Part shown: positions 21,902-29,760 of the stretch, in pieces | Layout of the letters: every line of letters begins with the position of its first letter | Numbering within the stretch: the stretch's first letter is position 1 | Assembly (NCBI GenBank): GCA_944358565.1 | Contig: CALVRK010000002.1 | Coordinates: 1-32,837, forward strand | Source: an uncultured Bacilli bacterium | GTDB lineage: Bacteria; Bacillota_I; Bacilli_A; RF39; UBA660 | DNA: 32,837 nt | Direction of reading: 5' to 3' | Notes under the pieces: generated by a model | The model's input: only the letters and a program-made list of their open reading frames with translations | Databases searched by the model: none | Told to the model about the DNA's origin: nothing | Translations under genes and position numbers: made by a program

Positions 21902-23317
21902 TTAATGAAATCCAACCTTTTTTCTGTTTTCTGAAGCTTTTTTTCTTGCAACATATGATTTACTTTGATCTTTTGGAACTTTTAAATGCACTTCTTTCTT
22001 ATCTCCAGAAAATACATCAAATAATTCGTCACTTATAATCCCATCAAATACTGTTTTTAAGCTTCTGGCTCCGCACTCTAATGCTTCCGCTTCAGCAACT
22101 ATATAATTGATTAATTCATCATCATAAGAAAATTTAATTCCTAACTCCTCAAATAATTTTTGATAAGTATTAATTGGACTCAATTTAGATTCAAGTAAAA
22201 TTCTTCTATAATCATTCTTGGAAAAATGGTTCATTGGCACTAATTTAGAAAATCTTCCCATAACTTCACGCATAATTCCTTGATCAATAAAATCTTTTAT
22301 TGAAACATCTGAATAATCATCATTCTTCTTTATTCCACTAAAAGCGCCTAAAGCAACAACTGTTAACTTAGATGTATTAAAGTCAATTAAATTACCATCA
22401 TAATTATCTTCTCTAAAGGTAATTGTTCCGCCATCAAGTAATTTTAAAAGTGATCTTTGAACTCCATTTCTAGAAGGGCCTTCTGTCGCACCATCCGCAC
22501 CGCCTTCACCAAGCTTATCAAACTCATCGATAACTAGAATACCTTTTTCTGCTAAATGGACATCATTACCAGCGAGAGAGTAAAGATCACCAAGCATTTC
22601 TGACACATCTCTTCCAACATACCCTGTTTCTGAAAATGAAGTCGCATCCTCAATGACAATTGGCACATCACAAAGCTTAGCTATTTGCGTTAATATTTCT
22701 GTTTTACCAGTACCTGTTGGTCCATATACAATTATATTTTCTTTTAATTTTGCTATTGTTCTATCATCTAATGAAGAGTTAATAATTTTCTGATTTTTAT
22801 AAACTGATGCAAGAATTTGTTTAACTTGTTCATCTTGGGAAATTATTGTTTCTCTAATCTGATCATACATTTTTAAGATATTTAAATTGATCTCTGTTTT
22901 TTTCTTCTTTTTCTTATTTGCTTTTAAAAACTGTTTATCTTTTATCTCTTCAAATTCATTTTTCTTAAAGTTCCATAAATAACACTTGCCAACTTTTTTT
23001 TCAAACATTTTTAAAAATTCTATAGGCTTATAATCACCATATTCTTCACATAGTTCAGAAATATATTTAAAATCTACTGCAAACTTATTTCCATCAAACT
23101 CATTTACAAATTCAAATTCTTCACCAACATTTTCCATCAAAGATACAAATGTATAATCCTCAGTTCTAAAACCAATGTCGGCGCATTCAACCTCATAATA
23201 TTCTCTAACCCCTTTACCTTCTTTAATAACTCCGCGTTTAGGCTTATAAATAAAAGTAATTCCTAAATTATCTAAAATATAATCTGCCGAAAACACTTGT
23301 ATTAATTCGTGGTTCAT
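21902..23317 (-). CDS. ClpX-like AAA+ ATPase lacking zinc finger and IGF loop
   Basis: 471 aa. The C-terminal 300 residues are ClpX-like: Walker A GPTGTGKT at 199-206, pore loop SETGYVGRDV, Walker B GILVIDEFDKL, a RSLLKLLDGGTITF strand, GRF near the arginine finger, and sensor-2 CGARSL. The N-terminus is not ClpX: there is no four-cysteine zinc-binding domain, but about 130 residues of unknown fold followed by KKKKKK. Between LGAF and GRF only some 20 residues remain, where ClpX has about 70 including the IGF tripeptide that docks on ClpP. It is therefore probably a ClpP-independent unfoldase or remodeller. Start ATG at 23317 has AAAGGA upstream. Confidence 0.8.
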   Translation of the reverse strand: MNHELIQVFSADYILDNLGITFIYKPKRGVIKEGKGVREYYEVECADIGFRTEDYTFVSLMENVGEEFEFVNEFDGNKFAVDFKYISELCEEYGDYKPIEFLKMFEKKVGKCYLWNFKKNEFEEIKDKQFLKANKKKKKKTEINLNILKMYDQIRETIISQDEQVKQILASVYKNQKIINSSLDDRTIAKLKENIIVYGPTGTGKTEILTQIAKLCDVPIVIEDATSFSETGYVGRDVSEMLGDLYSLAGNDVHLAEKGILVIDEFDKLGEGGADGATEGPSRNGVQRSLLKLLDGGTITFREDNYDGNLIDFNTSKLTVVALGAFSGIKKNDDYSDVSIKDFIDQGIMREVMGRFSKLVPMNHFSKNDYRRILLESKLSPINTYQKLFEELGIKFSYDDELINYIVAEAEALECGARSLKTVFDGIISDELFDVFSGDKKEVHLKVPKDQSKSYVARKKASENRKKVGFH

Positions 23318-23348
23318 TCATAACAGTCCTTTCAAATTTTATAAATTA

Positions 23349-23378
23349 ATTATAACAGTTTATCTGATATTTTGTAAA
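23349..23378 (-). promoter_or_regulatory. Promoter of the ClpX-like gene
   Basis: On the minus strand TTTACA (23378-23373), 18-bp spacer, TATAAT (23354-23349). Confidence 0.7.
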
Positions 23379-23447
23379 TAAAAATAAGACCAAAACGTAT
23401 GAAAAATAAGGTTAAACTCAAAAATAAAACAAATTTGTAATCAATTT

Positions 23448-23477
23448 TTGTAATAATCATCAAAAATATAGTAAAAT
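23448..23477 (+). promoter_or_regulatory. Promoter of dnaE
   Basis: TTGTAA (23448-23453), 18-bp spacer, TAAAAT (23472-23477), followed by GAGGAGGGA and ATG 23495. It is divergent from the promoter of the ClpX-like gene about 70 bp away. Confidence 0.65.
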
Positions 23478-23494
23478 AAAAGAGGAGGGATATT

Positions 23495-26374
23495 ATGTAC
23501 GCACCACTTAATATAAAAACATGTAATTCACTTTTAAAAAGCATGATTAATATTGATAATTTAGTTAAAGTAGCTAAAGAAAACAATATCAAAGCTTTAA
23601 CTATTACCGACGATAACATGTATGGTGTCATAGAGTTTTATAGTGCCTGCACCAAAAACGGTATTAAACCAATTATTGGTTTAGAAATATCCTTGCCAGA
23701 AAAAATAATCTTTTATGCGATGAATTATGAAGGTTATAAAAACCTCATGAAACTAACAACCCTTAAATCAGAAAAAAGGTTAACTACAACTGATTTATCA
23801 AAATATGCATCTGATTTAATTTGTCTAGTTCCTTATGAAAGCCGAAATGTTTATAATGAATTAAAAAAATTATATAAATATATTTTTATTACTTATAAAA
23901 ATGATGAACAAAAAACCAAAATTAAAGCTACTAATTCTTTATATATGAATGAAATTTTATGTATAAATAAAGAAGATGAAAAGTATTTAAAATATCTTAA
24001 AGCTATTAAAGACGGAAAAAAAATTAATGAAATAGATGAAAATTTTACTAATGTTAGTTTATTTCCTTTAGAAACATCTAAAAATAATGAGCTTTTAGTA
24101 AGTTTATGTGATGTTCAAATTAAAACTCATCAAGATCTACTTCCAATATTTGATAAAAATAAAGATGCCTATGAAGAATTAAAAAAAGCCTGCATTGAAG
24201 GGATGAAAAATATATTTGGTGCGTCTGCACCCAAAAAATATGCAGTTAGACTAAAGCATGAATTAGAAATTATAAATAAAATGGGATTTTGTGATTACTT
24301 TTTAATCGTTGCCGATTACATCAAATTTGCGAAAAACCATGGAATCTTAGTTGGACCAGGTAGGGGAAGCGCGGCTGGCTCTTTAGTTGCTTACTGCCTA
24401 AACATTACAACTATTGATCCTTTAAAATATAATTTACTTTTTGAAAGATTTTTGAATCCCGAAAGAATAACTATGCCCGATATTGATGTCGATTTTGAAG
24501 ATACAAGAAGAGAAGAAGTTATCGAATACTGTATGCATAAATATGGTATAAAAAGAGTTGCTTTAATCATTACTTTTGGTACCTTAGCGGCTAAACAAGC
24601 TGTCAAAGATATTTGCCGCACCTTAGATATTGACCAAAAAAAAGTCGATAACTTAAGTAAACTTTTGGATTCTAAACTTTCTTTAAAACAAAACTATCAA
24701 AATCCAAAAATAAAAAGATATTTAGAGATGAATCCAGAATTCAAACCAGTTTATAAAATCGCTTCCAAATTTGAAGGTTTAAAAAGACATACTTCTTTGC
24801 ACGCTGCTGGAATTGTCATGTCTAAATATGACCTCGATGATTACATTCCTTTAGATAAAACTCATGATGAATTTTATGCAACTGAATATGATAAAGATCA
24901 TCTAGAAGAATTAGGCTTATTAAAAATGGATTTCTTAGGTTTAAAAAACCTAACATTAATTACTAATATTTTAAAAGAAATATCGGATTTAGAGTTTGAT
25001 ACTATTCCTGAAGATGACACTAAAGCTTTAAATATTTTTACTACTGTCAATACCGTTGGTATTTTCCAGTTTGAATCAGAAGGTATGAAAAAATTCTTGC
25101 AAAAATTTAAACCAACTACTTTTGAAGATATCGTTTCCGCACTTGCTCTTTTCCGTCCAGGACCGATGAAAAACATCGATTCATATATTAGAAGAAAAAA
25201 AGGCTTAGAAAAGATTGACTATTTCCATGAAGATCTAGAGCCAATTTTAAAACCAACTTACGGAATAATTGTCTATCAAGAGCAGATTATGCAAATAGCG
25301 AGCATTATGGCCGGTTATACTTTAGCTGAAGCTGATTTACTAAGAAGAGCTATGAGTAAAAAAAGTGAAAGCATTCTTTTAAAAGAAAAAGATAGATTTA
25401 TTAAAGGTAGCACACAAAAAGGTTATGACAAGGATTTAGCTATAAAAGTTTATAATATGATTTTTAAATTTGCTGACTATGGTTTTAATCGTTCACATTC
25501 TGTCGCTTATGCCATGATATCTTACCGTATGGCTTATCTTAAGGCTCATTATCCTAAATTATTTATGAAACATTTATTATCTAGTGCGATTAATAGTGAA
25601 ATCAAAACGAAAGAATATATTTATGAATGTGCAAAAAATAACATTTCTATTCGTAAACCAGATATTAACCTAAGTATGGATACCTATGAAACTATAAATA
25701 GCAGTATTATTTTTCCTTTAACTAACATTAAAAATGTTGGTGTGAATGCCGCTAGAGCCATATTGAAAGAAAGAGAAAAAGGAAAATTTCATGATATCTT
25801 TGACTTTACTGCTCGTTGTTATGGCGGACCAGTAAATTCTAAAACTTTAGAAAATTTAATTTATGCTGGAGCTTTTGATTCTTTTGGCTTTAATAAAAAT
25901 ACTTTAATTCAAAATCTCGATATTATTATAAATTATAGTGAAATAGGTTCTTACGTGTCCGATGACACATTTAAGCCAGAGCTTGAACAATTTAAAGAAT
26001 TATCTAAAAAAGAATTGATGCAAAAAGAACTTGAAGTATTTGGCTTTTATTTAAGTAATCATCCAATCACTGAATATAAAAAACAAAATCCTAAAGCTAT
26101 CGAATTAAAGGAGTTAAGTAGTTTCTTTGATAGGATGGTTGAAGCTATTGTCTATGTTGATAAAACTAAAGAAATAGATACTAAAAATAAAGATAAAATG
26201 ATGTTTATTACGGGCAGCGATGAATTATCGCAAGTTGATATTGTCGTTTTTCCAAGAGTTTATCAAATAATGCCGGCAATTACTTCAGGTGATATTTTAA
26301 AAATAACCGGCAAAGTTGAAAAAAGATATGATCAATATCAAATAGTTGCGAATAACGTAATAAAGTTAAATTGA
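23495..26374 (+). CDS. dnaE: DNA polymerase III alpha subunit, DnaE type
   Basis: 959 aa, shorter than most DnaE (about 1030-1160). The replicative C-family polymerase core is intact: GPGRGSAAGSL, catalytic Asp329 and Asp331 in MPDIDVDFED, third Asp479 in LLKMDFLGLKNLT, then ALFRPGPM, YQEQIMQIA and FNRSHSVAYA. A helix-hairpin-helix region (NVGVNAARAILKER) and a shortened C-terminal OB fold ending at ITGKVEKRYDQYQIV follow. The N-terminal PHP domain keeps its fold signature (KALTITDDNMYGVIEFY), but the metal-binding HxH is replaced by NIKTCNSLL, so it should be inactive. In Firmicutes this enzyme works beside PolC, extending primers on the lagging strand; PolC is not in the window. Confidence 0.95.
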   Translation: MYAPLNIKTCNSLLKSMINIDNLVKVAKENNIKALTITDDNMYGVIEFYSACTKNGIKPIIGLEISLPEKIIFYAMNYEGYKNLMKLTTLKSEKRLTTTDLSKYASDLICLVPYESRNVYNELKKLYKYIFITYKNDEQKTKIKATNSLYMNEILCINKEDEKYLKYLKAIKDGKKINEIDENFTNVSLFPLETSKNNELLVSLCDVQIKTHQDLLPIFDKNKDAYEELKKACIEGMKNIFGASAPKKYAVRLKHELEIINKMGFCDYFLIVADYIKFAKNHGILVGPGRGSAAGSLVAYCLNITTIDPLKYNLLFERFLNPERITMPDIDVDFEDTRREEVIEYCMHKYGIKRVALIITFGTLAAKQAVKDICRTLDIDQKKVDNLSKLLDSKLSLKQNYQNPKIKRYLEMNPEFKPVYKIASKFEGLKRHTSLHAAGIVMSKYDLDDYIPLDKTHDEFYATEYDKDHLEELGLLKMDFLGLKNLTLITNILKEISDLEFDTIPEDDTKALNIFTTVNTVGIFQFESEGMKKFLQKFKPTTFEDIVSALALFRPGPMKNIDSYIRRKKGLEKIDYFHEDLEPILKPTYGIIVYQEQIMQIASIMAGYTLAEADLLRRAMSKKSESILLKEKDRFIKGSTQKGYDKDLAIKVYNMIFKFADYGFNRSHSVAYAMISYRMAYLKAHYPKLFMKHLLSSAINSEIKTKEYIYECAKNNISIRKPDINLSMDTYETINSSIIFPLTNIKNVGVNAARAILKEREKGKFHDIFDFTARCYGGPVNSKTLENLIYAGAFDSFGFNKNTLIQNLDIIINYSEIGSYVSDDTFKPELEQFKELSKKELMQKELEVFGFYLSNHPITEYKKQNPKAIELKELSSFFDRMVEAIVYVDKTKEIDTKNKDKMMFITGSDELSQVDIVVFPRVYQIMPAITSGDILKITGKVEKRYDQYQIVANNVIKLN

Positions 26375-26398
26375 TTATATTTATTTTTCTATTAAAAT
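26371..26398 (+). promoter_or_regulatory. Possible promoter of the gene at 26432
   Basis: TTGATT (26371-26376, overlapping the dnaE stop), 16-bp spacer, TAAAAT (26393-26398). No terminator is visible after dnaE. Confidence 0.45.
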
Positions 26399-26431
26399 AT
26401 GTTATTCTAATAATAGAGAGGTGAATAAAAG

Positions 26432-27136
26432 ATGAAAGGGGAAAAAAGTAAAATAATTTTAGTATATGTCTTAATGCTTTTAGTTATAGGATTAATTGTC
26501 GCTTTAACACTTTTTGTTTTAAATAGTAATAAAAAGAAAGAAAATCATAGTTCATCTACTAATAACGCACCGAAAGTTGATGTCAATCCATTTCCAAATA
26601 TATCACAGGAGTGTACTTTTAATCTTACATTAGATGAGTATAACGCTTTGACTGGACCTAGATGTAAAAATGGTTATAGTCGTTATAACGTAAATGGACT
26701 TTCACTTGGTGGAAAGACTATGAATGTTTCAGTTATTTATACTGATCAAGATGGTAACAAAGCGGGTATATATGTTAATGATAGACGTGCAACTACGGTA
26801 GTTAATAATGTTACAAATATTAAGTTTGGTATTTTTGACGATAAGTTATTTATATTAGATAATAATAACGAAACTAATGTTTTAGTGTTTGCTAATGATT
26901 CTACAAAAGTATACGATTTAAAAGAAGCATTAGAATCTTCTAAAATAACTGATCCAACACTTAATCAAGTTTTAAGCTCAACTACTATCAATCCAAATAG
27001 CTTTAATTTTACTGATGCGAATTTCACATTCCAAGCTGGAATAACAAGAGATAATCAAACTTTAGCTGGATCTACATATCAAGTAACTTTTAAAGGTAAC
27101 GAATTTTCTAAGCCAGAATTTTTAACTCAAAACTAA
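26432..27136 (+). CDS. Membrane-anchored extracytoplasmic protein of unknown function
   Basis: 234 aa. Basic start MKGEKSK, one transmembrane helix at about 8-30 without a lipobox, a Lys/Ser/Asn linker, then a soluble domain from about 55. The domain starts with SQECTFNLTLDEYNALTG and GPRCKNGYSRYNVNGL; its two cysteines could form a disulfide. It is rich in Asn, Thr and beta-prone stretches such as MNVSVIYTDQDGNKAGIYVN. I do not recognise the family. Ribosome site GAGAGGTGA is good. It ends in a perfect terminator shared with the convergent sspI. Role unknown. Confidence 0.75.
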   Translation: MKGEKSKIILVYVLMLLVIGLIVALTLFVLNSNKKKENHSSSTNNAPKVDVNPFPNISQECTFNLTLDEYNALTGPRCKNGYSRYNVNGLSLGGKTMNVSVIYTDQDGNKAGIYVNDRRATTVVNNVTNIKFGIFDDKLFILDNNNETNVLVFANDSTKVYDLKEALESSKITDPTLNQVLSSTTINPNSFNFTDANFTFQAGITRDNQTLAGSTYQVTFKGNEFSKPEFLTQN

Positions 27137-27163
27137 AAGAATAGCTAACTAAGGCTATTCTTT
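27136..27163. terminator. Bidirectional terminator between the unknown gene and sspI
   Basis: Perfect 10-bp stem AAAGAATAGC / GCTATTCTTT with an 8-base loop. The left arm starts at the stop codon of the plus gene; the right arm lies in the last codons of sspI on the minus strand. Both sides end in short T/A runs. Confidence 0.75.
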
Positions 27164-27351
27164 AAAATATCTAAAATTCTATTTTTTTCATCATCTGAAC
27201 ATTTATTCCATACTATTTTAAAAAACACTCCTAATCCCGGTAAAGTAATTTCATCTTTATCATTAAAAGATGAAACAATTGACTCTTTAATATCATCTAT
27301 AGATGCTCCTTTAAAATTATTCATAATATGATTTTTAATACTTATATTCAT
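27145..27351 (-). CDS. sspI: Small acid-soluble spore protein SspI
   Basis: 68 aa from ATG 27351: MNISIKNHIMNNFKGASIDD, then IKESIVSSFNDKDEIT, then LPGLGVFFKIVWNKCS. The LPGLGVxFExxW block and the length match SspI, a minor spore core protein made only in the forespore of Bacillus. ATG 27351 is preferred over ATG 27360, because a sigma-G-like promoter would start the RNA at about 27367, leaving room for AAAGGA/GGTGAT only before 27351. It confirms that sporulation genes beyond spo0A are kept. Confidence 0.9.
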   Translation of the reverse strand: MNISIKNHIMNNFKGASIDDIKESIVSSFNDKDEITLPGLGVFFKIVWNKCSDDEKNRILDILKNSLS

Positions 27352-27373
27352 TATCACCATTTCCTTTCAAATT

Positions 27374-27403
27374 TATTATGTGTTTAAATTATATTAATTA
27401 TGC
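27374..27403 (-). promoter_or_regulatory. Sigma-G/F-like promoter of sspI
   Basis: On the minus strand GCATA (27403-27399), 18-bp spacer, CATAATA (27380-27374). This fits the B. subtilis forespore consensus G(A/C)ATA-N17/18-CATNNTA. The gene function and the promoter class agree. Confidence 0.7.
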
Positions 27404-27436
27404 AAACACATTTTAGTTATAAGCATATGATATAAT

Positions 27437-27658
27437 ATGAGAAGTTTAAATGAATTAAAAATTAATGAAGAAAGTACTATTGTATCGGTAAACACTGATA
27501 CAAATATTAAAAGGAGACTTATGGATATTGGTTTTGTCAAAGGTGAAAAAGTAAAATTACTATTAAAAAATTTTGGTGATAATATGCGAGCTTATAAAAT
27601 TAAAAATACTGTTATGGCTTTAAGAGTAAGTGATACTAAAAATATTTTAATTAAATGA
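27437..27658 (+). CDS. feoA: Stand-alone FeoA-domain protein
   Basis: 73 aa. The start MRSLNELKINEESTIVSV and the IKRRLMDIGFVKGEKVKLLL and MALRVSDTKNILI blocks form the small SH3-like FeoA fold, which in Feo systems sits at the cytoplasmic face of the iron transporter FeoB. No feoB is adjacent, so it may act with a distant FeoB or as an orphan. The ATG directly follows a TATAAT hexamer and there is no Shine-Dalgarno sequence, so translation may be leaderless. A terminator overlaps the stop. Confidence 0.85.
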   Translation: MRSLNELKINEESTIVSVNTDTNIKRRLMDIGFVKGEKVKLLLKNFGDNMRAYKIKNTVMALRVSDTKNILIK

Positions 27659-27679
27659 AAGAAGAATACTTCTTTTTTT
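27658..27679 (+). terminator. Terminator of feoA
   Basis: AAAGAAG / CTTCTTT, loop AATA, followed by TTTT. The left arm begins in the stop codon. Confidence 0.75.
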
Positions 27680-27680
27680 C

Positions 27681-27709
27681 TTTACAAGAACAATTGTTTG
27701 TGATATATT
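27681..27709 (+). promoter_or_regulatory. Promoter of recX
   Basis: TTTACA (27681-27686), 17-bp spacer, TATATT (27704-27709) preceded by TGA (extended -10). A LexA-like box fills the spacer. Confidence 0.7.
27687..27700. promoter_or_regulatory. LexA/DinR-like SOS box in the recX promoter
   Basis: AGAACAATTGTTTG matches the Gram-positive SOS box (C)GAAC-N4-GTT(C/T)(G/C) at GAAC and GTTTG with the right spacing, and differs at the first base. Its place between -35 and -10 is ideal for repression, and RecX is a RecA regulator, so the call is functionally coherent. Confidence 0.65.
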
Positions 27710-27735
27710 GAATACATCAAAGAAAAGGTGAGAAA

Positions 27736-28509
27736 ATGAAAATTAAAAACATCAAAAAAGTTGGAACTAAATATAAGATAATTTTAGATAATAATGAAGT
27801 GATAACAACTAGTGATCATGTAATTATAAATCATAATCTTTTATACGATAAAAAAATAAATCAAAAAGAGTTAAATAAAATAAAAGAAGATACTAAATAT
27901 TATGAAAACTATAATAAAGTTTTAAAAATGATCAACCGTAAAATTCGTAGTGAACACGAAATAAGAAAAACTTTAAATAAAAATGAGGTTTCTCAAACCG
28001 ACACTGATAAAATAGTAAATACTTTAAAAGAAATAGGACTTATAAATGATGAAGTCTTTGCCGAAAGCTATACTAATGACAAAATAAACTTAACTTTAGA
28101 AGGACCATATAAAATAAGAAAGGAATTAGAAGACCACGAAATTGATAGTACATATATTGAAAAAGCCTTATCTAATTTCACCCAAGATTTAATCGATAGT
28201 AAATTAGATAAAATAATTAGTAAAAAAATCAAAAGTAATACCAAAGACACAACTTATATTTTTAAACAAAAAACCTCACTATACTTGTCAAATCTTGGTT
28301 ATAGTAGGGAAGATATAGCTAATCATTTGGAAAATATTAAACTTGATAATAGTAAATTAGAGAAAGAAATGGAAAAAATATATAATAAATTAAAAACCAA
28401 ATATGAAGGTTATGCTTTATATAGTAAATTAAAACAAAAACTATATTCCAAAGGTTTTACTTCTGAAGAGATAAATAATTTCATAGAAAAAAACAGCTCA
28501 TTAATTTGA
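27736..28509 (+). CDS. recX: RecA regulatory protein RecX
   Basis: 257 aa, close to Firmicutes RecX. Three-helix tandem repeats are visible: KVLKMINRKIRSEHEIRKTL, then INDEVFAESYTNDKI with GPYKIRKELEDHEI, and at the end LYSKLKQKLYSKGFTSEEI. RecX binds RecA filaments and limits or modulates their activity during recombination and SOS. It opens behind AAAAGGTGAG. The promoter holds a LexA-like box. Its 3' end overlaps convergent prsA by nine bases. Confidence 0.92.
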   Translation: MKIKNIKKVGTKYKIILDNNEVITTSDHVIINHNLLYDKKINQKELNKIKEDTKYYENYNKVLKMINRKIRSEHEIRKTLNKNEVSQTDTDKIVNTLKEIGLINDEVFAESYTNDKINLTLEGPYKIRKELEDHEIDSTYIEKALSNFTQDLIDSKLDKIISKKIKSNTKDTTYIFKQKTSLYLSNLGYSREDIANHLENIKLDNSKLEKEMEKIYNKLKTKYEGYALYSKLKQKLYSKGFTSEEINNFIEKNSSLI

Positions 28510-28518
28510 ACTGTTTTT
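28489..28518. terminator. Bidirectional terminator between recX and prsA
   Basis: AAAAACAG (28489-28496) pairs with CTGTTTTT (28511-28518). A-rich on the left and T-rich on the right, it can work on both strands. It spans both stop codons. Confidence 0.65.
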
Positions 28519-29499
28519 ATTTGCGTTACTACTTAGTGCAGTATTAACAGAATTATCATAAGATTCTTTTAGTCCATCATCAGTTATATCTAAATTATAT
28601 TTTTTTCTTAAAGCAACTAGTGCTTTAGTTTGTAAAGTTGAATCTTCATTCATTTTTTCTTCAACTAATTTATCGATAACTTCATCTTTAACATCTTCTA
28701 ATTTTGGTTTTTCTTTTTGACTAATACGGTAAATAACATGATAACCATATTCTGATTTAACAGGTTCTTTAGTGTATTTACCATCTTTTAATTTGTTGGT
28801 AGCATCCCAGAACTCATCGACAACAGCGCCATAAGTTACTGTAAGTTTTCCACCGTCTTTAGCAGTCCCTTCATCGTCAGAATACTCTTTAGCAAGTTTG
28901 GCAAAATCTTCACCTTTATCAAGCTTTTTAATAATATCTTCCGCTTCTTTTTTAGCTTTTTCTTCTGCCTTTTCTTTTTCATCTTCACTCATATCATCAT
29001 CAGTATTTGGACTAATTAAAATATGTCTAGCTTCGATATCGCCATAAATATTATCATCGTAATATTTTTGAATATCTTTATCAGATATTACTTCATCTTT
29101 AACGTAATTTTCAGTAACAATATTCTTCTTATACTCTAAAATCAATTCTTCTTTAAACTCATCTTCACCAGAATATCCGGCTGATTTTAAAGCTGCACCA
29201 AAATCTTGACCATAACTTTGATAAGATTGTTTGTATGAACTTAATTGTGAATCAGCATAAGATTTAGCATCATCATCTGTTTTAATCTCTTTACCAACAA
29301 TAAAATTATCGATCATATTAGTTAGAGTAACTGCACCGCCTTGTTTTTTAAGCTCAGAATATAAATCTTCTGCAGTAATTGTTTTACCATCTAATTTTGC
29401 TACAACTTCTTCGCCATTTTCTAAAGTTGCTATTTTACCACAACCAGTAAGCATTAATGTCATAACTAAAACTAAGACAAATATTTTTTTCTTATTCAC
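28501..29499 (-). CDS. prsA: PrsA-like foldase lipoprotein, parvulin peptidyl-prolyl isomerase
   Basis: 332 aa from GTG 29499, selected because AGGAAGAG lies eight bases upstream and the signal peptide then starts normally (MNKKKIFVLVLVMTLML, lipobox LTGC with Cys20). The longer frame from 29535 would add an unlikely 12 residues read through a hairpin. A helical chaperone region surrounds a parvulin domain (about 155-260) that opens EARHILISP and closes with EYGYHVIYRISQ. An acidic Asp/Glu/Lys insert (SEDEKEKAEEKAKKEAEDI) is inside the domain. PrsA folds secreted proteins outside the membrane, so it may serve the surface proteins of this genome. Extended -10 promoter and a 5' hairpin precede it. 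Confidence 0.92.
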   Translation of the reverse strand: MNKKKIFVLVLVMTLMLTGCGKIATLENGEEVVAKLDGKTITAEDLYSELKKQGGAVTLTNMIDNFIVGKEIKTDDDAKSYADSQLSSYKQSYQSYGQDFGAALKSAGYSGEDEFKEELILEYKKNIVTENYVKDEVISDKDIQKYYDDNIYGDIEARHILISPNTDDDMSEDEKEKAEEKAKKEAEDIIKKLDKGEDFAKLAKEYSDDEGTAKDGGKLTVTYGAVVDEFWDATNKLKDGKYTKEPVKSEYGYHVIYRISQKEKPKLEDVKDEVIDKLVEEKMNEDSTLQTKALVALRKKYNLDITDDGLKESYDNSVNTALSSNANKNSSN

Positions 29500-29517
29500 G
29501 TCAACTCTTCCTTTCAC

Positions 29518-29535
29518 ATGTATGCTTTCATACAT
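29518..29535 (-). repeat. Hairpin at the 5' end of the prsA transcript
   Basis: ATGTATG-AAAG-CATACAT, a perfect 7-bp inverted repeat. The prsA -10 box ends at 29541, so the RNA should begin at about 29534, placing the hairpin at its extreme 5' end, where it could stabilise the mRNA or act as an operator. Confidence 0.5.
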
Positions 29536-29540
29536 ATTAA

Positions 29541-29569
29541 ATAATATCAGATATTCCTTTAAATTTCAA
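29541..29569 (-). promoter_or_regulatory. Promoter of prsA
   Basis: On the minus strand TTGAAA (29569-29564), 17-bp spacer ending TGA, TATTAT (29546-29541): a good -35 with an extended -10. Confidence 0.75.
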
Positions 29570-29600
29570 TAATTTTATTTATTTTTACCCATAAGTAATC

Positions 29601-29627
29601 ACACAAACCAAATTTTTCCATAAAATA
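29601..29627 (+). promoter_or_regulatory. Possible sigma-E/sigma-K promoter of the YjcZ-like genes
   Basis: AC (29601-29602), 16-bp spacer, CATAAAATA (29619-29627), which fits the mother-cell pattern AC-N16/17-CATANNNTA. No sigma-A pair is visible before the first mini-gene. The -35 is only two bases, so the call rests mostly on the -10 and on gene identity. Confidence 0.5.
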
Positions 29628-29657
29628 ATGTGAAAGGTAAAAAGGAGGATGATTTAT

Positions 29658-29741
29658 ATGTGTAATACCGGAACAAGTTCAGCAGCAATCGTATTAGTAT
29701 TATTTATTCTTTTAATAATCATACTTGGAGCTTATCTATAA
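29658..29741 (+). CDS. YjcZ-family sporulation mini-protein
   Basis: 27 aa: MCNTGTSSAAIVLVLFILLI then IILGAYL. AAAAGGAGGATG lies nine bases upstream. The pattern of a short polar Gly/Cys head followed by ALIVVLFILLIIxG is that of the YjcZ (SpoYjcZ) family, single-span proteins associated with sporulation in Bacillus. The gene is far below usual length cut-offs but has a strong ribosome site and a similar neighbour. Confidence 0.8.
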   Translation: MCNTGTSSAAIVLVLFILLIIILGAYL

Positions 29742-29760
29742 GCCCTAGAAAGGAGTAATT

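Noticed and set aside
23350..23631. 93-codon minus-strand frame, hydrophobic
   Set aside because: It overlaps the start of dnaE and both divergent promoters, has no ribosome site and matches no family I know; low-complexity AT-rich shadow.
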